Assembly (NCBI GenBank): GCA_023653785.1
Contig: JAMKCH010005473.1
Location: forward strand, 1 to 64,000
Origin: Ophioderma brevispina
Taxonomy: Eukaryota > Echinodermata > Ophiuroidea > Amphilepidida > Ophiodermatidae
Direction: 5' to 3'
Length of the DNA stretch: 64,000 nucleotides
The position numbers and the translations under genes are program-made. The number at the start of each line of letters is the position of its first letter. The stretch's first letter is position 1. The notes beneath the pieces were generated by a model. It was given only the letters and a program-made list of their open reading frames with translations, had not been told where the DNA came from and did no database searches. This document shows positions 23,810-36,204 of this stretch, in pieces.

Positions 23810-26610
23810 AGGTACATCAATTAATTGAGGCGGATCCATTACAATTGCCAGTGCTGTCAGAATTCCAGCTAGGGGAATCAGATGAAATCAATTACTGCAT
23901 AATGCCCTTTTATATAGCAATTGCCCTCGCGTATCAAAATATATAGCAAATTTTCGATTCTTGCCAAAGGAACAAGTGAGCTGATTCGTACAACTGCCAT
24001 TTCCTCTGCGGGAATTTTTTTATATCAGCGGCGGCGGAATCCGGTCCATCCACTTAAAAAAGTGGAGGGTGCCTGCCTCCACCTCCACTTTAAAAAGTGG
24101 TTTAAATGATACACGCCCGATACACGTCGGGCTTATTAAAGCTGCATGAAATCGAGAGTAAAAGTAGTTCACAATTACTCAGATAATGTGCAAGTGGACC
24201 CTCCACTTGATGAAAAATCGTTCCCGACGTCGCTGTTTATATGGTAGTAATTGGCAATCGCCCATAAACTAGTCTGGTTGGTAAAACAATCAGGCTGGGA
24301 ATATTAGAAGCAATAAATGGTACTAAAAGGCCCTTGAAATAGCGATGTCCACGTTTACCAAAAACTTTCACTATCCTTTAAAAAATTGATCTTCCTAAGG
24401 GAATTTCAAAAATCATTTCTGGGTCAGTGTTCCGGAAGGAATATTAAAAGTTAGGAAGCAAATATTGATAAGCAGTGGCGATCGCTATAATTAAGGTATG
24501 TGATTTCCAGTCAAGTTGTTGTAGCACCAGAAGAAAACTAGTGTTAAGATTGAACGTGCAGATGGGCCCTCCACTTTGAAAAACGTTCTGCCGCTGCTGT
24601 CGTTCAGAGCTTTATAAAAATGTCAATAAAGTACCATTTTTGCTTTAAAACCCTTCCCCGGCTTTGGTGTCAGAAGTAGCCCAGATTGAATTTCCAATAA
24701 TATTCATGAAAAAAAAAGCTGCGCGGGACCTTGAAATTCAGCACTCATTTTTGGCATTAAAACGAAGTCATTTCAAAGTACGACTATGCTTTTTCACAAA
24801 CCCACAAAATTCTAATCAAACGCGATGCAGACTCCCCTAATCGGCCCACTACCGAGGGCATGGATATGGCAAGGGAGTCGAATGTTGTCAAAATTAGTGC
24901 TAACCTCTTGCAAACTGCAAAAAAAGAAAAGAAACGCCATTCAAAACCCATACAATCAGTACAAACTGATGGTGCCAAGTTCAAGATTTTGATCAAGTCT
25001 AGTTTTTGTGCGCGCGGTGATTTATCCTAGCCGCATGCAGTCAATTCACCGTAAGACATGGAATGTTCAGGGAGAGTTCGTACGTAAGTTGCTGTAAAAA
25101 TAACTCGCGATTTTTCATATTCCTTAACAAGATGAAGGCAAGGAATTAAATTTAGCAATGTACAAGGAATCAAGGAACCTATAGTCAACCAAAATTTATC
25201 GATATATTGGTGGAATGAATCAGGAGGGGAAAAAGATAGAACACCAAATCGAATCAAAATTTGTGTGGCTCTGGGTGGCGTGAATCCGTTCATGATTGTT
25301 ACAGACTTTTTGCATGAAAAATGCCATTTTTGTAAACCATGAGTCATTATGTCAGCGGGAAAAGTCGAAAAATTAAGACAACAAAATCATATATCTGTAG
25401 TTGTATCATTATGTACATGAGAGAGGAGATCGAGATATACCACAGAAAGGTGTAATGTTGAAGAGTCAGGACTTCCGAGAGAAGGTAAACAAAACATAAT
25501 TAAAAATACATATGAAAAATACAGATTATCAATGTAATAGCTGTAAATATGCACAAAGCAGCTTCGATTTTCCCAAGTTTATAATATAATTCCCAACTGG
25601 TTCCAGGGAAGTGTTTAACACTTGATTATTTATAGACATGGAATTCCAGCCCAAAGTACTGGAAAAGTGTATGTGTATCCGGCTCAATTAATGATGAAAC
25701 GTGCCTGGCCTAGTCAGCTACCCAGGCCGCCCACCAAAATTCCACAAAAGCGAAACGGTCGGCTTTTTGCCAGAATTTTTTGAAGGAAGGCCAAAATTTA
25801 GAGAAATTTGACAAGGAAACAGGTCTACTTGTTGGTGATGAAATGTTTGCAAAGTCCAAAAAAGGACCATTTTAAGAGGGTACGGTCAACTTTTTCAGTA
25901 AAGGTCCACTTTTAGGAAAAAAGTCCATTTTCGAAGTCCCGACACCCCACCCCCCCAAATAAATCCGGTACGGCGCTGGTCGATATAAATGCACGTTGAT
26001 GACATTTTGGAATTACCTGATATTCCCAACTGGCATTCCATGTCAGGATTACTAGCAATTGTAGAATCAGCTCTAGGGCTTCCTGGAATACCGAAAGTTT
26101 GCTGGATATATTTGATGAGGAATTGGGAATAGTTTTATTAACAATGTCCACTAGAACCATTTTTGGTACTTTTTTCTTTAGGTACTGCCTTTATTCACAT
26201 AAAAAATCAAACATCGAGAATACATACAGACATAAAAAACTGACACCCCAGTGAAAGATATCTTTAAGTCTACATTAAAAAATCCTACAGATACATACAT
26301 ATATGGAGCACCCACACAAGGGCTAAAGATTTTTTGGTACTTGACACACTTGACATTCCTAGCTGGAAATCTATGGCAAAGTACTATCAATTGTATGAAT
26401 CAGCTCAAGTGCTTCCTGGAATACCGAAAGTTTGCTAGTATATGTTGATAAGCAGTAGTCAATAGGTTTATAAACTGCCCATTTTAGTTCCATGTTTGCT
26501 TTGACCTAATATTTCTAGCTGGACTTACATGCAATTGTATGAATCAGCTCAAGTATTGTAGCATAGTTTGATAAGCGGTGCACAATCGCTATATAAAATG
26601 ATTTAGAACT
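23810..26610. repeat. Degenerate repeat cluster (GAATCAGCTCAAGTGCTTCC type) with an inverted end
   Basis: Forward copies of a 110-150 bp unit lie near 26020-26125, 26345-26480 and 26505-26600, sharing GAATCAGCTCAAGTGCTTCC, GGAATACCGAAAGTTTGCT and GTTGATAAGCAGT. A reverse copy lies at 23810-24020, and a partial forward piece (TTGATAAGCAGTGGCGATCGCTATA) near 24465-24495. Between them are non-coding sequence and a decayed GTCCACTTTT repeat at 25780-25975. The layout suggests an old fold-back element. Confidence 0.5.
25780..25975. repeat. Decayed short-word repeat, GGTCCACTTTTAGG type
   Basis: Words such as AAAGTCCAAAAAAGGACCA, AAAGGTCCACTTTTAGG and AAAAGTCCATTTTCG in succession, ending with CACCCCACCCCCCC and CCGGTACGGCGCTGG. 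Same style as 13290-13562. Confidence 0.5.
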
Positions 26611-28839
26611 ATTCTTCTTTCAACAAATATTCCACGAGGAATTTTATATCTAAGTAAGCTTAACACAGCAACTACATTCATATTACCGATATGATATGAT
26701 ATTATGATTAGAAATATTTGTATTATTTGGCATGTTTTGGCTCTATACTATTGTCTACCAGACATTAGCTACTCTTTACATAAACTAATTATTTATATTT
26801 AATAATTTATGTTTCTAACACAGTTTGTGGCTTTATAGGCATTTCCAATGAATTTGTATATTTGGCCCCCATTTTGAACGCGAACTGCGAACGATAACCT
26901 GAAGATTGCACTCCGGAAGGAATACAGACACATAAACAAAAGAAATGTCCTCAAAATTTGCGTTTAATGAACTGCGTGGGTTCATTAGGATTTACTTAAA
27001 TGTTTACGGGAGAAATTTGAGTTTTTGTGTGGACCTGAAATGATATAGTCAATGGAAGACAGTAGTTTTCGAAAAATTCGGAGGCAGCCGAAATACAAAT
27101 CGAATGATAAACACGTGGTTTACGTGAATCATGTCTAATAACGCGTTTACATTGCATTACAAACAGTATAATGTGAACGGTGCGATTTAAAAGTGGTTTT
27201 CAAGTTATTATGTGACCTCTTTCTCGTCCTTAAATTTCCTGAGTCCCAACGGTGATTGCCGTGCTCCCATTTTCTATTGACATTATCGCATATCCGGACT
27301 ACACACGCATTACGATTTTCGCCCTAAAGATTTAGAGTAGACCCTAGGGGTGCTGCGTGACTCATTATGGCGAGACTTAGTCACATGGCACAAAACACGT
27401 GACATTTGCAGTACGATTTTAAGTGCAGTCGCGAACGCATACCAATGTAATATATGTTTGCCAGTTCCTGAGTTTAAAGTCTCTTTTACAAATATATTAA
27501 GTGCTACGCATTGTACAACACAAATTGTTTTAGCGTATATAAACGCGTATTCGAAACTAAGGTCATCGAAAATTTGATTGACCGGAATCCTTTCATAACA
27601 TGTCAATACCTTACTTACAAAGAGTTATCTACTATTGAAAAGAAATGCCATCTGCAGCTGGCTTTCCCATATTGACATACATTGAAAGAGGACAAAAGAG
27701 TTGCCTGCTATTATGTTAACAACAGTGGCTCGTGTAAGCATGGAAGAAAGAGGTAGAAGGAAGCAAGGGGGTGAAGCCCATTCAAAACCAGTCGTCCGTG
27801 CTGGGCGCTGACATTTTGAATATTGCACGGAATAATTATTAGTTTGGGTGCTTGTATACACACATAATGTCAATTCGATACAAACAATCCGGCAAAATAT
27901 CAGTTGTTGGATGTTGGGTGCTATTGGGTGGTTAAATTTGGTCCTACCCATGGCCACACAACGAATGAAATGACACGTCAGTCGTCTTGATTTAAATAAA
28001 CCGCCTCAATGAATACATCTTTTCACCTAAGCGTGCATTGCATTATGAGAAAAAAGAGTATCTGAGCAAATGATCCAGGTGCACTATTATTACACCTGGC
28101 CACCTCTAACACATACATCAATTTGTATCACTACCGATTAGTGTATATGCAAAGCGGCACCCACAGTATGTGGAAGAAGCGGAGGCAGCCATTGCTTTCT
28201 ATTGTTGGTACTCTATGTTTTCTTTGTGGTCGGCAAAACATGCGAGACGATGAATTTCTAAAGATTACTTAACGTTTTGCCTCTCTATCTATATAGAACC
28301 TCTTTGGAAGGAAGCACATCGACTTCCACAATCCGATTTTAATATGATTATCCTTCACCCGCACAAAAGGAAGGGATTCAACAGCGACCCTTTGATCATA
28401 GTCCCTCTGCCGCAATCGATGATCGGCGAGCAATCATTACTGTAGAATTTTTTGAAAACTCTATTTCCGAACACGTAAAAGTGTAAAAGTATATTGCATA
28501 TTACAACATGTTCCGGCTGTCTCCTGTGTGTATTTGTTGTTGTTTCCGTTATATAAGAAGTTAATGTACATCATTATGCGTTCAGCTTTACTGCCCAAGA
28601 CTGCCCAGTGTGAATAATAAAGGATGAAAGTTGAACGTTGAACCAGTGGGGCCGTCTTGGATTTTCGTTGGACACCCATGCTCGTTCCAGGGGTTCTGAA
28701 AGTAACCTCTAACGGGACCAATTTTCAGTTAAAATATACCCGGCCCCTAATTGGACCAGCTTTGATGAAATTATACTAGTTTTTAGTGAACACCTAACGG
28801 TACAACAGTAATATGACATCCTTACTGTGCTATTTTAAA
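26611..28839. other. Intronic, no feature seen
   Basis: Part of the intron between exons 2 and 3. Open frames at 27310-27606 (-), 27350-27577 (+) and 27625-27957 (-) overlap each other and show no recognisable domain. I see no repeats. Confidence 0.45.
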
Positions 28840-29055
28840 TATAATTTACACTAGTATTATCGCAGTTGTATACTCTCTTTTGAAATTCCACTTATAATGT
28901 ATTATAAACGTCTTTACTTGTATGGAAAATATTTTTGATTAATATTGTAACAATTTTTCACTGTACTGCATTATTTACATAATTATTTATCATATTGTTT
29001 TTGCTTTTGCTGTAGGCCTATTCTATGATGAACAAATAAAAATTGATTGACGATT
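28840..29055 (+). mobile_element. Possible 3' tail of a CR1-like LINE
   Basis: AT-rich sequence with TATGGAAAATATTTTT ending in GAACAAATAAAAATTGATTGACGATTGA, the style of 3' end (AATAAA plus a short TTGA-type repeat) seen in CR1-type LINEs. No coding part is present. Weak evidence. Confidence 0.35.
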
Positions 29056-30104
29056 GAAGGTAATTTGCAGTGAGATTATTCCCTTGCGGGACCAGTTCTC
29101 AATACATGGAAAACGATACACATTTAAAATAGCCAATATACATGAAAAATGACACTTGTGCTACTGCAAGAAAAAATACACACTTAGGGTTATTTTGCTG
29201 ATATGTTTAGGTTAATTTTTCTTATTATTTGTATCATTGAACCAGTCACAATGACAACTGAATTTGTACCCCCAGCGGGACTAGAACTTGATTAATTTGA
29301 ATTTGACACAGCTAGCGGTAGTCCCGCATTTGCAGCTCTTTTTTCGGAACCAGCATGGGTTCCCGACCAAAATCCAAGAACCCCCAGGCGTGTTAATCGG
29401 TTTCCATGGAAGCCGCCATATGTTTGAGTATTTACTTCGCAGCATTCATCGCGTGCTGATTCGCTGATTCCCGATGACCCGGAATCTTTACGCATTGAAG
29501 AAACAACCACGAACTGCGAATGTTCTCGAGCGAGAAAATCGGATTAGGCTTATCCTCGGAAGGGCCACTTGAGAGAATATGAATAACAATTACAAGTATG
29601 GGGCGGCAGATAAATCGTTCAAACGTCAAGTGGGTCGATGTGCTTCCTTCTATATCTCTTTCTTCCATGGTGTAAGAAAACACCAGAGTACACTTAACAG
29701 CTATTGATATAGTGGTTATAAAGCCTTGAACTTACAACAATACACTGTCCTTCAAACTAACTCACAAGCTAGTATATGGGTCATGTTTGGCTATTTTGTG
29801 TATTGCCTGCCAATGAGGACTTCTTGGAAAAATGTTTGCCTAACCTTATGAAGTACCTCCTGGAGAATTTCTGACCAAATCACAGATCAAAAAACAACAA
29901 ACATCCTATTGATTTCGTGTACAAAACTTTAAGCTCACGGAGGCTCTCTTGCTGACATCCGAATAAATGTTAATTTGGTGGATGTTAATTTGGTGGCGGT
30001 TATTATTTTGACAAGTTGCACACTCTAAGACTAGGGACAAGGAAATTGATTGACATGAGGGATATCAGATGTACCCTATTGCTGGTAATAACTAATATAC
30101 GGGG
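29056..30104. other. Intronic, no feature seen
   Basis: No coding similarity. Overlapping reverse-strand frames at 29292-29683 are unsupported. Confidence 0.4.
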
Positions 30105-30440
30105 AGGCACTCCCATTTTGGAGGTGACCGCGTATGTAAGGCTGTTAAGACCCCAATTTTCAGCACCGCTGTCACCAAAAAAACCCATATATTTTTAAAA
30201 TATTACCCAAAGACCACATTTTTTGGAAAGTTTTACCACTGTCACCTAAAGCCCCTTATTTTTGGTGAATTTTTGAAAACATTTCTAAAAAGACCACATT
30301 TTTTGGAAAATTTGCATACAAATTTGTCACCCGAAAAAAATATTTTTGGGCATTTTTGCTGTCTCTCACCAAAATACATTTTGTTTGAGTTCTCTCTAAA
30401 AATATATTTTTTTAAATATCTTATAAATATTTTATTTTCC
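30105..30440. repeat. Decayed short-word repeat with GGGAGGCACTCCCATTTT start
   Basis: Starts at GGGGAGGCACTCCCATTTTG and continues with imperfect units such as AAGACCACATTTTTTGGAAA (30211-30230 and again near 30290) and CTGTCACC-AAA. Same class as 13290-13562 and 62020-62285. Confidence 0.55.
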
Positions 30441-30470
30441 AATTAAGTCGACTAATTAAAAAGTAATTAG

Positions 30471-31165
30471 CTATTCAAAGTGGCGTAACTACACACATGA
30501 TTTCCCTTGTCGTGCAACAAAGTCGTATCTACCAGTTACGACTTTGTTGCACTCAACAGAAATTCAAATTTGAGTGCAACAAAGTCGTATCTACACCTAA
30601 TTTGGCCTAATTAGCCCAATAACTCTGCAATAAATTGAGCCTTATATTTGAAATATATGTTCAATTATGCATATTCATTTACTTTTGTAAATTAATTAAG
30701 TACTAAGCGTAATATTGAGTGGGAAAAAGGTCGTAACTACATTTTTTGATATGTTTTTAAGGTTTTTGGTGCCAAAATTAGCATAAATTAGCATAAATTT
30801 GGTAAAAAATGAAATTGCTCTTTTCACAAAAAAAAATTGGGGAGATTTTTTACTTATACACCTTTTCAAAAACCATCGCTTAACAAGAAATAAAATATCG
30901 TATCTACATGCTATTTTCCCGTGTCGTACAACAAAGTCGTATCTATCAGTTACGAATTTGTTGCACTCAACAGAAATTCAATTTTGAGTGCAACAAAGTC
31001 GTATCTACACCTAAACAGGCCTACTTAGCTTAATAACTCTGCAACAAATTGAGACTGTCACCTGAAATGTATATCAAATTAAGCGTAATGATTTACTTTT
31101 TCATATTATATAAATACCTCAATTTCGCCAAAAATGTCAGTTACGACTTTGTTGCACTCACATGA
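30471..31165. repeat. Repeat built from alternating GTGCAACAAAGTCGT and its inverse
   Basis: GTGCAACAAAGTCGTATCTA occurs near 30512, 30573 and 30987, with a variant near 30926. The inverse, ACGACTTTGTTGCACTC, is near 30538, 30950 (one change) and 31144. Around each the order is the same: inverse word, AACAGAAATTCAA, forward word, ACACCTAA, GGCCTA, AATAACTCTGCAA. The direct repeat period is about 412 bp. Each unit can form a hairpin of about 16 bp with a 20-bp loop. No coding. Confidence 0.75.
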
Positions 31166-32069
31166 CGATATATGTGATTCCTCCCCGGCCCCCGGGTATA
31201 CGGTACGTCGCGTAATTATTCCTAGTAATGGTGTTACAACACAACAATACTACTGAACGATACACCTTGTCACAGTGTACACGTTTACAATCGTTTACAA
31301 ACGATTCAACTTGGCAACCACAGGGTTGCTTGAAATCGGCAGCGACAGTTCCGCTTATACATTGAAAGCGTGACTAAAATGATGCAAGCAAAATCTAAAT
31401 GCCAATAAAACCTAGGGGTGTCCACCTCAAAACAAAAATGTCATCGCTTTATAACATATTTCTACATCAAATGGTGACATAATCTTTCGAAGACACCCTC
31501 TAGAATTTTTATAAAAATGTTTAAAGTTTCGCAATTTTGCATTGCGATGATCAAACTCGTGAGGGATTATGGGTAGTTTGGCAAGTCGGAATTCAAAATT
31601 GACAGCATTTTTCAGGAATAAGACTAGGAGTCACACAGGCGGCGATAAGTAGACCCTGACAAACTCAGGCAATTCATTTAGCGACTATTTTGCAGCCTTT
31701 TGGCGTTCCTGTGCCTGTATTCTTTCTACAATCGGCAATTTATCATTAGCCTTCAAAGGTGCAACGAGAGATTTTTGGGCATCCATATATTGTGTCATAT
31801 GTAGTGATTTCATATAGATAAGACCCTCAATAGATTTCTTACCTTGTATTAGGCTACAGAAATGTCTTGAAAGTGAAATCAAAAGGCGATTTTGATTTCC
31901 TTCATTCCGATATAAAACATAGGCTGAATTTTGTATTTGCTCCTATGGTAAAATTTCACAATTATTGTACAAAAAGAAGAAAGAAAAAAAAAAAAAAAAA
32001 ACAAAAACAAAAACAAAAAACTCAGGCTAATCCTTTCAATGGCGATATTGTTTATATAGAGCTTTACAT
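31166..32069. other. Intronic, no gene
   Basis: No supported coding region. There is an A run at 31985-31999 followed by (CAAAAA)n. Short open frames across this A run are low-complexity. Confidence 0.45.
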
Positions 32070-32423
32070 CAGTGCAGAAATTAGAATGTTCATATATTTT
32101 AGGGACATACTCTATGTTATGTGAAATCTCTTGTTGTGCCTTTAACCCGCGATATTTAGGGAACATGACAATCAAGTTTTTTGCACTCTTTCATTCTGGA
32201 AAACAGCATCTGTTTGAAAATGATAACTTCGACAATAATTACGTTAAGTGTAGTAAAGAACTTCTATTACAATTTTAAACCAATTTTGAATATATTTTTT
32301 TTCTGCATGTTGAAGTACTTTTGGCCAGTGTGTGCATGTATGGTACAACACTGCAAGGTAACGGCTAGTTTTGTTTCTTGCGTCATCTGTCAATGATTGT
32401 GATTTTTATTTGCTTTCTTTCAG

Positions 32424-32468
32424 GATGCACGAAATCAGAGAATAATAATCAGCAGCTTATTAAAACAG
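32424..32468 (+). CDS. nAChR alpha subunit, exon 3 (45-nt loop D exon)
   Basis: Exactly 45 nt between TGCTTTCTTTCAG and the donor GTAACT, in phase 0 at both ends: the length and phase of the conserved small third exon of animal nAChR genes. It encodes DARNQRIIISSLLKQ, aligning with the family pattern D-E-x-N-Q-x-L-x-x-x-x-W-x-x-Q. The DxRNQ start and final Q are kept, but the Trp that normally forms loop D on the complementary face is Leu. An indel-bearing second copy without intact splice sites lies at 34374-34416. Too short to find by open-frame length; found from splice sites and family pattern. Confidence 0.85.
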
Positions 32469-33184
32469 GTAACTATTGATCAAAATTGAGTTTATTAATA
32501 ATTTTTTTGGGTCAAAGATTCCACAAGCCTACCGCAATTGTTGATCCTGTCAAACCTGAGATTTTAGTCTCACTAAAAACCATGTATGTAGAAACCATTT
32601 TGTTTTAGCTGAATTAATTTCCTTTTGAAAATAAAGTTAAAAGAGAGAGAGAAGAGAGAGAAAGAAAGACATATTACAGACTGTCTCAAAAATATTGTGC
32701 AAGTGAAAGTCGCCCTCTTTGGCAATAGGGACACCTGTTATGTGAAATTTCTCGTAGCACCCCCGGGGGTGGGGGGGACTTGCATTCAAAGGTGAATATG
32801 ATGCATTGATTAGGATGTCAAAAACAGCAAAATATGAAAAAAGTATGTTTTTCTTAACCCTGAAATTCTGATGTACGTGTTTAGGGTATGTAATACTCAA
32901 ATCAAGCAGAGATCAAAATCATTAAAAATATTGTAAATCTAAAGTAAAGCAAAGTAGGATAATCAAGGGTATATTAACTACAGGATGTACTGCTTACTTG
33001 TTTAGGATAGCAAAAACTGACAAAATACTTGTTTAGGGTATGTAGACAGGTCAAAAATTGAATATTTGTGCTCCATTAAAGTGCTGGAGGCATTTTATGT
33101 TAATAGTGGTTAAGCAACTGTTTTAGGGTATTTCGAGGGTGCTGAATCCGAAAATGGCTGTTAACAGGTGCGCGGTTGCCGTTT

Positions 33185-33560
33185 TCACCTTCAAAATTAA
33201 AAAAAAAACAAAATGGCCGCCATTTCAACACAATTTGTACTAGAACTTGGGTTTAAGGTAACATAGAAGGTTAGAAGTGATGGCAATACCCATGTTTATG
33301 GCACTGAGGATTTCTTTTTTGCTACTACAAAACTTGTACCTAGCTTGGGTGTGCTGCCATCTTGAAATTCAAGATGGCCGCCATATTATTAGGATCAAAT
33401 ATCCAATGCTTTTCATGTTATGGACAGAAACATGCCGAGCAATACCCATGTTTAATGTTTATGACACTGAGGATTCCTTATTGGCTACTGCAATACCCAG
33501 CCTTGTTACTGCCATCTTGAAATTCAAGATGGCCGCCATATTGTTAGGATGATCTATACA
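33185..33560. repeat. Tandem repeat with AAGATGGCCGCCAT, unit about 165 bp
   Basis: About two and a half units. Each has CAATACCCATGTTTA, ACTGAGGATT, GCCATCTTGAAATTCAAGAT, GGCCGCCATATT, TTTCGTGTTAT-like and GACAGA-ACATGC blocks. The centre GCCATCTTGAAATTCAAGAT is itself palindromic. The reverse-orientation relative is at 48305-48580, and a noisy copy is at 35150-35530. Confidence 0.75.
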
Positions 33561-34017
33561 TCGCCTTTCGTGTTATAGACAGAGACATGCAGAACCCTTT
33601 ATTAAAGCGGGTTTCTCTGAACGGTCCCGCCAGTGGTGTCAGCCCCACAGGGCAAACCATATGGCAGGCCTTCATCCTCTGATTTCACATAGCAATGAAG
33701 CAATAAGGGACGGAGAAGTTCTTTTCGCAGACAACAGGGTTTCCGCCCATACTATTAGCACGCTACCGGCTCTCAGGACTTCAAAACCTATGACAAGTCC
33801 AAAAAGTCCTATGATTACAAGCAAAACCTCTAAAAAACTAGAGCATTAACATTCAGGCCAGCGAGTCTTGGGGACGAATCGATTCAGTTACGACCTTTAG
33901 AAAACCGGGCTTATGCTTATGCAGATGCGGTGGTGCAGTGAGCGCGCCCATGCCCAGCTGTGTTCGGAAATGTGACCGCATAAATTCAAAGTTCACTCGC
34001 ATCGATCACATTCAGTG

Positions 34018-35985
34018 CAGAAAATAGAATGTTCATATTTTAGGGACAAGACTCTATGTTATGTGAAATCTCTTGTTGTGCCTTTTAACCCGCGATATTT
34101 AGGGAACATGACCATCAAGTTTTTTGCCTCTTTCATTCTGGAAAACAGCATCTGTTTTTGAAAATGATAAAACTTCGACCAATAATTTACGTTAAGTTCG
34201 TAAAGAACTTCTATTACCATTTTAAACCAATTTTTGAATAAATTTTTTTTCTTGGCATGTTGAAGTACTTTGGCCAGTTTGGCATGTATTGTACAACGCT
34301 GCAGTCACGGCTAGTTTTGTTTCTTGCGTCCTCGTCCAATGATTGTGATTTTATTTGCTTTGCTTTCTTTCATGATGCACGAAATCAGAGAATAATAATC
34401 AGCAGCTTATTAAAAATGTAACTATTGGATCAAAAATTGAGTTTATTAATTTTTTTTTTTTTGGGTCAAAGATTCCACAAGCCTACCGCAATTGTTGATC
34501 CTTAGTCAACAAACCTGAGATTTTAAGTCTCACTAAAAACCATGTATTAGAACCATTTTGTTTTAGCTGAATTAATTTCCTTTTGAAATAAAGTTTAAAG
34601 AGAGAGGAAAGAGATAAAGAAGACATATTACAAGACTGTCCTCAAAAAATATTGTGCAAGTTAAAGTCGCCCTCTTTGGCCTAGGGGAAACCTGTTATGT
34701 GAACTTTCTCGTTGCACCGCACCCCCGGGGGTTGGGGGGACTTGCATTCCACGGTGAATATGAATGCATTGATTAGGAATGTTCAAAAACGCCAAAATTA
34801 AAAAAGTGATGTTTTTTCGTAACCCTGATTCCTGATGTACGTGTTGGTATTGAATACTCAAATCAGCAAGATATCAAAATCATTAAAAATATTGTAAAGC
34901 AAAGTAATAACAAAGTATGATACTCAGGGTATATTAACTACAGATGTACTGCTTCCTTGTGTTTTTAGGTATAGCAAAAACTGACAAATACTTATTAGGT
35001 ATTAGAACATGTCGAAAAATTGAATATTTTGTGCTCCATTAAAGTGGCTGGCGGCATTTTATGTTTAAGATGGTTAGCACAGGGGGGGGGTGTTTTAGGG
35101 TCTTTGAGGGGCTGAATCCGAAATGGCTGTTAACATTTGCTCGGTTTCCGTTTTAACACCTTCAAATTAAAAAAAAAAACAAAGGCCGCCATTTCAACAC
35201 AATTTGTACTGAACTTGGGTTTAAGGTAACATAGAAGGTTTAGAAGTGATTGCAATACCCCATGATTTATGGCCTGATTGATTTCTATTTTTGCTACTAC
35301 ACTACAAAACTTGTACCTAGCTTTGGTGTGCTGCCATCTTGACATTCAATGATGGCCGCCCATATATAGTATCAAATAGCCAATGCCTTTCATGTTATGG
35401 ACAGAATCATGCAGAGCAAATACCCTGTTTAAATGTTTATGACCACTGAGGTTCCTTATTGGCCTACTGCAATACCCATCCTTGTTATGCAATTGAATTC
35501 AGATGGCCGCCATATTGTTAGATGATCTATCATCGCCCTTTCGTGTTTATCGACAGGACGTGCAGAACCCTTTATTAAAGCGGGTTTCTCTGAAACGGTT
35601 CCCGTCCAGTGGTGTCACCCCACAGGGCAAACCATATTCAAATGGCAGGGGCCTTCATTCTCTGATTTCACATAGCAATGACGCATAAGGGACGGAGAAG
35701 TTCTTTCCGCAGACCACGGGTGTTTCCGCCCATACTATAGCACGCTACCGGCTCTCATGACTTCCAAACCTATTACAGTCAAAAAGTCCATGATTACAAG
35801 CAAAACCTCTAAAACAGAGCATAACATTCAGAGCCAGCGATCTTGGGGACGAATCGCTTCAGTTACGACCTTTATAAAACCGGGCTTATGCGTATGCATC
35901 GGTGGGCAGTGAGCGCGCCCATGCCCAGCTGTGTTGGAACTGTGACCGCATTACTTCAAAGTTCACTCGCACGATCACATTCATG
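34018..35985 (+). repeat. 1.95-kb segment, copy 2 (indel-rich)
   Basis: Collinear with 32070-34017, ending in TTCAAAGTTCACTCGCACGATCACATTC. Differences are mostly single-base gains and losses, for example around GGGTTGGGGGGA, with a few short replaced stretches. Same error-like profile as 20041-23805. Contains the broken copy of exon 3. Confidence 0.85.
34374..34416 (+). pseudogene. Second, damaged copy of nAChR exon 3
   Basis: Identical to 32424-32463 over GATGCACGAAATCAGAG and what follows. The acceptor CAG reads CAT, and the end AAAACAG/GTAACT reads AAAAAT/GTAACT. It could not be spliced as the real exon is. Probably sequence error in a duplicated assembly block. Confidence 0.75.
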
Positions 35986-36068
35986 ACCGCAGCTGGGCAT
36001 TGGCGCGCTCACTGATCACCGCATCTGCATAAGCAGAAGCCCGGTTTTCTAAGGTCGAACTAAGCAAG
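35850..36068. repeat. Inverted repeat, about 85-bp arms
   Basis: The arm at 35862-35950 is inverted at 35981-36066. Shared blocks are AAAACCGGGCTT, GCAGTGAGCGCGCC and ATGCCCAGCTG and their complements, with about 30 bp between. In copy 1 of the segment (33888-33985) only one arm is present, so the second arm belongs to the flank after the duplicated block. Confidence 0.65.
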
Positions 36069-36204
36069 TGGTTATTGGAAAGGGTACACAGGCTGTACAC
36101 AGTTTTGTCTTCCGGCATTGGAGGCATTAACATCCAAGTTACGGATTCCTGCAAACTATACTGGTTATCAAATCAAGGGGAATAAGACAGAGTGAAGGTA
36201 AGTC

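Larger units (their letters stand above)
32070..34017 (+). repeat. 1.95-kb segment, copy 1 of a tandem pair (contains nAChR exon 3)
   Basis: Repeated directly downstream at 34018-35985. The junction is marked by CATTCAGTGCAG/AAAATAGAATG. Copy 1 reads cleanly and holds exon 3, an AGAG-rich stretch (32640-32668) and a GATGGCCGCC repeat (33185-33560). Confidence 0.8.

Noticed and set aside
25027..25347. 106-codon minus-strand frame
   Set aside because: No domain, and it lies in intronic sequence without splice or repeat context.
21741..34416. Extra functional copies of receptor exons 2 and 3 (alternative exons)
   Set aside because: Both copies carry frame-breaking indels and lose splice-site bases. 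The surrounding block shows the same indel-type noise.
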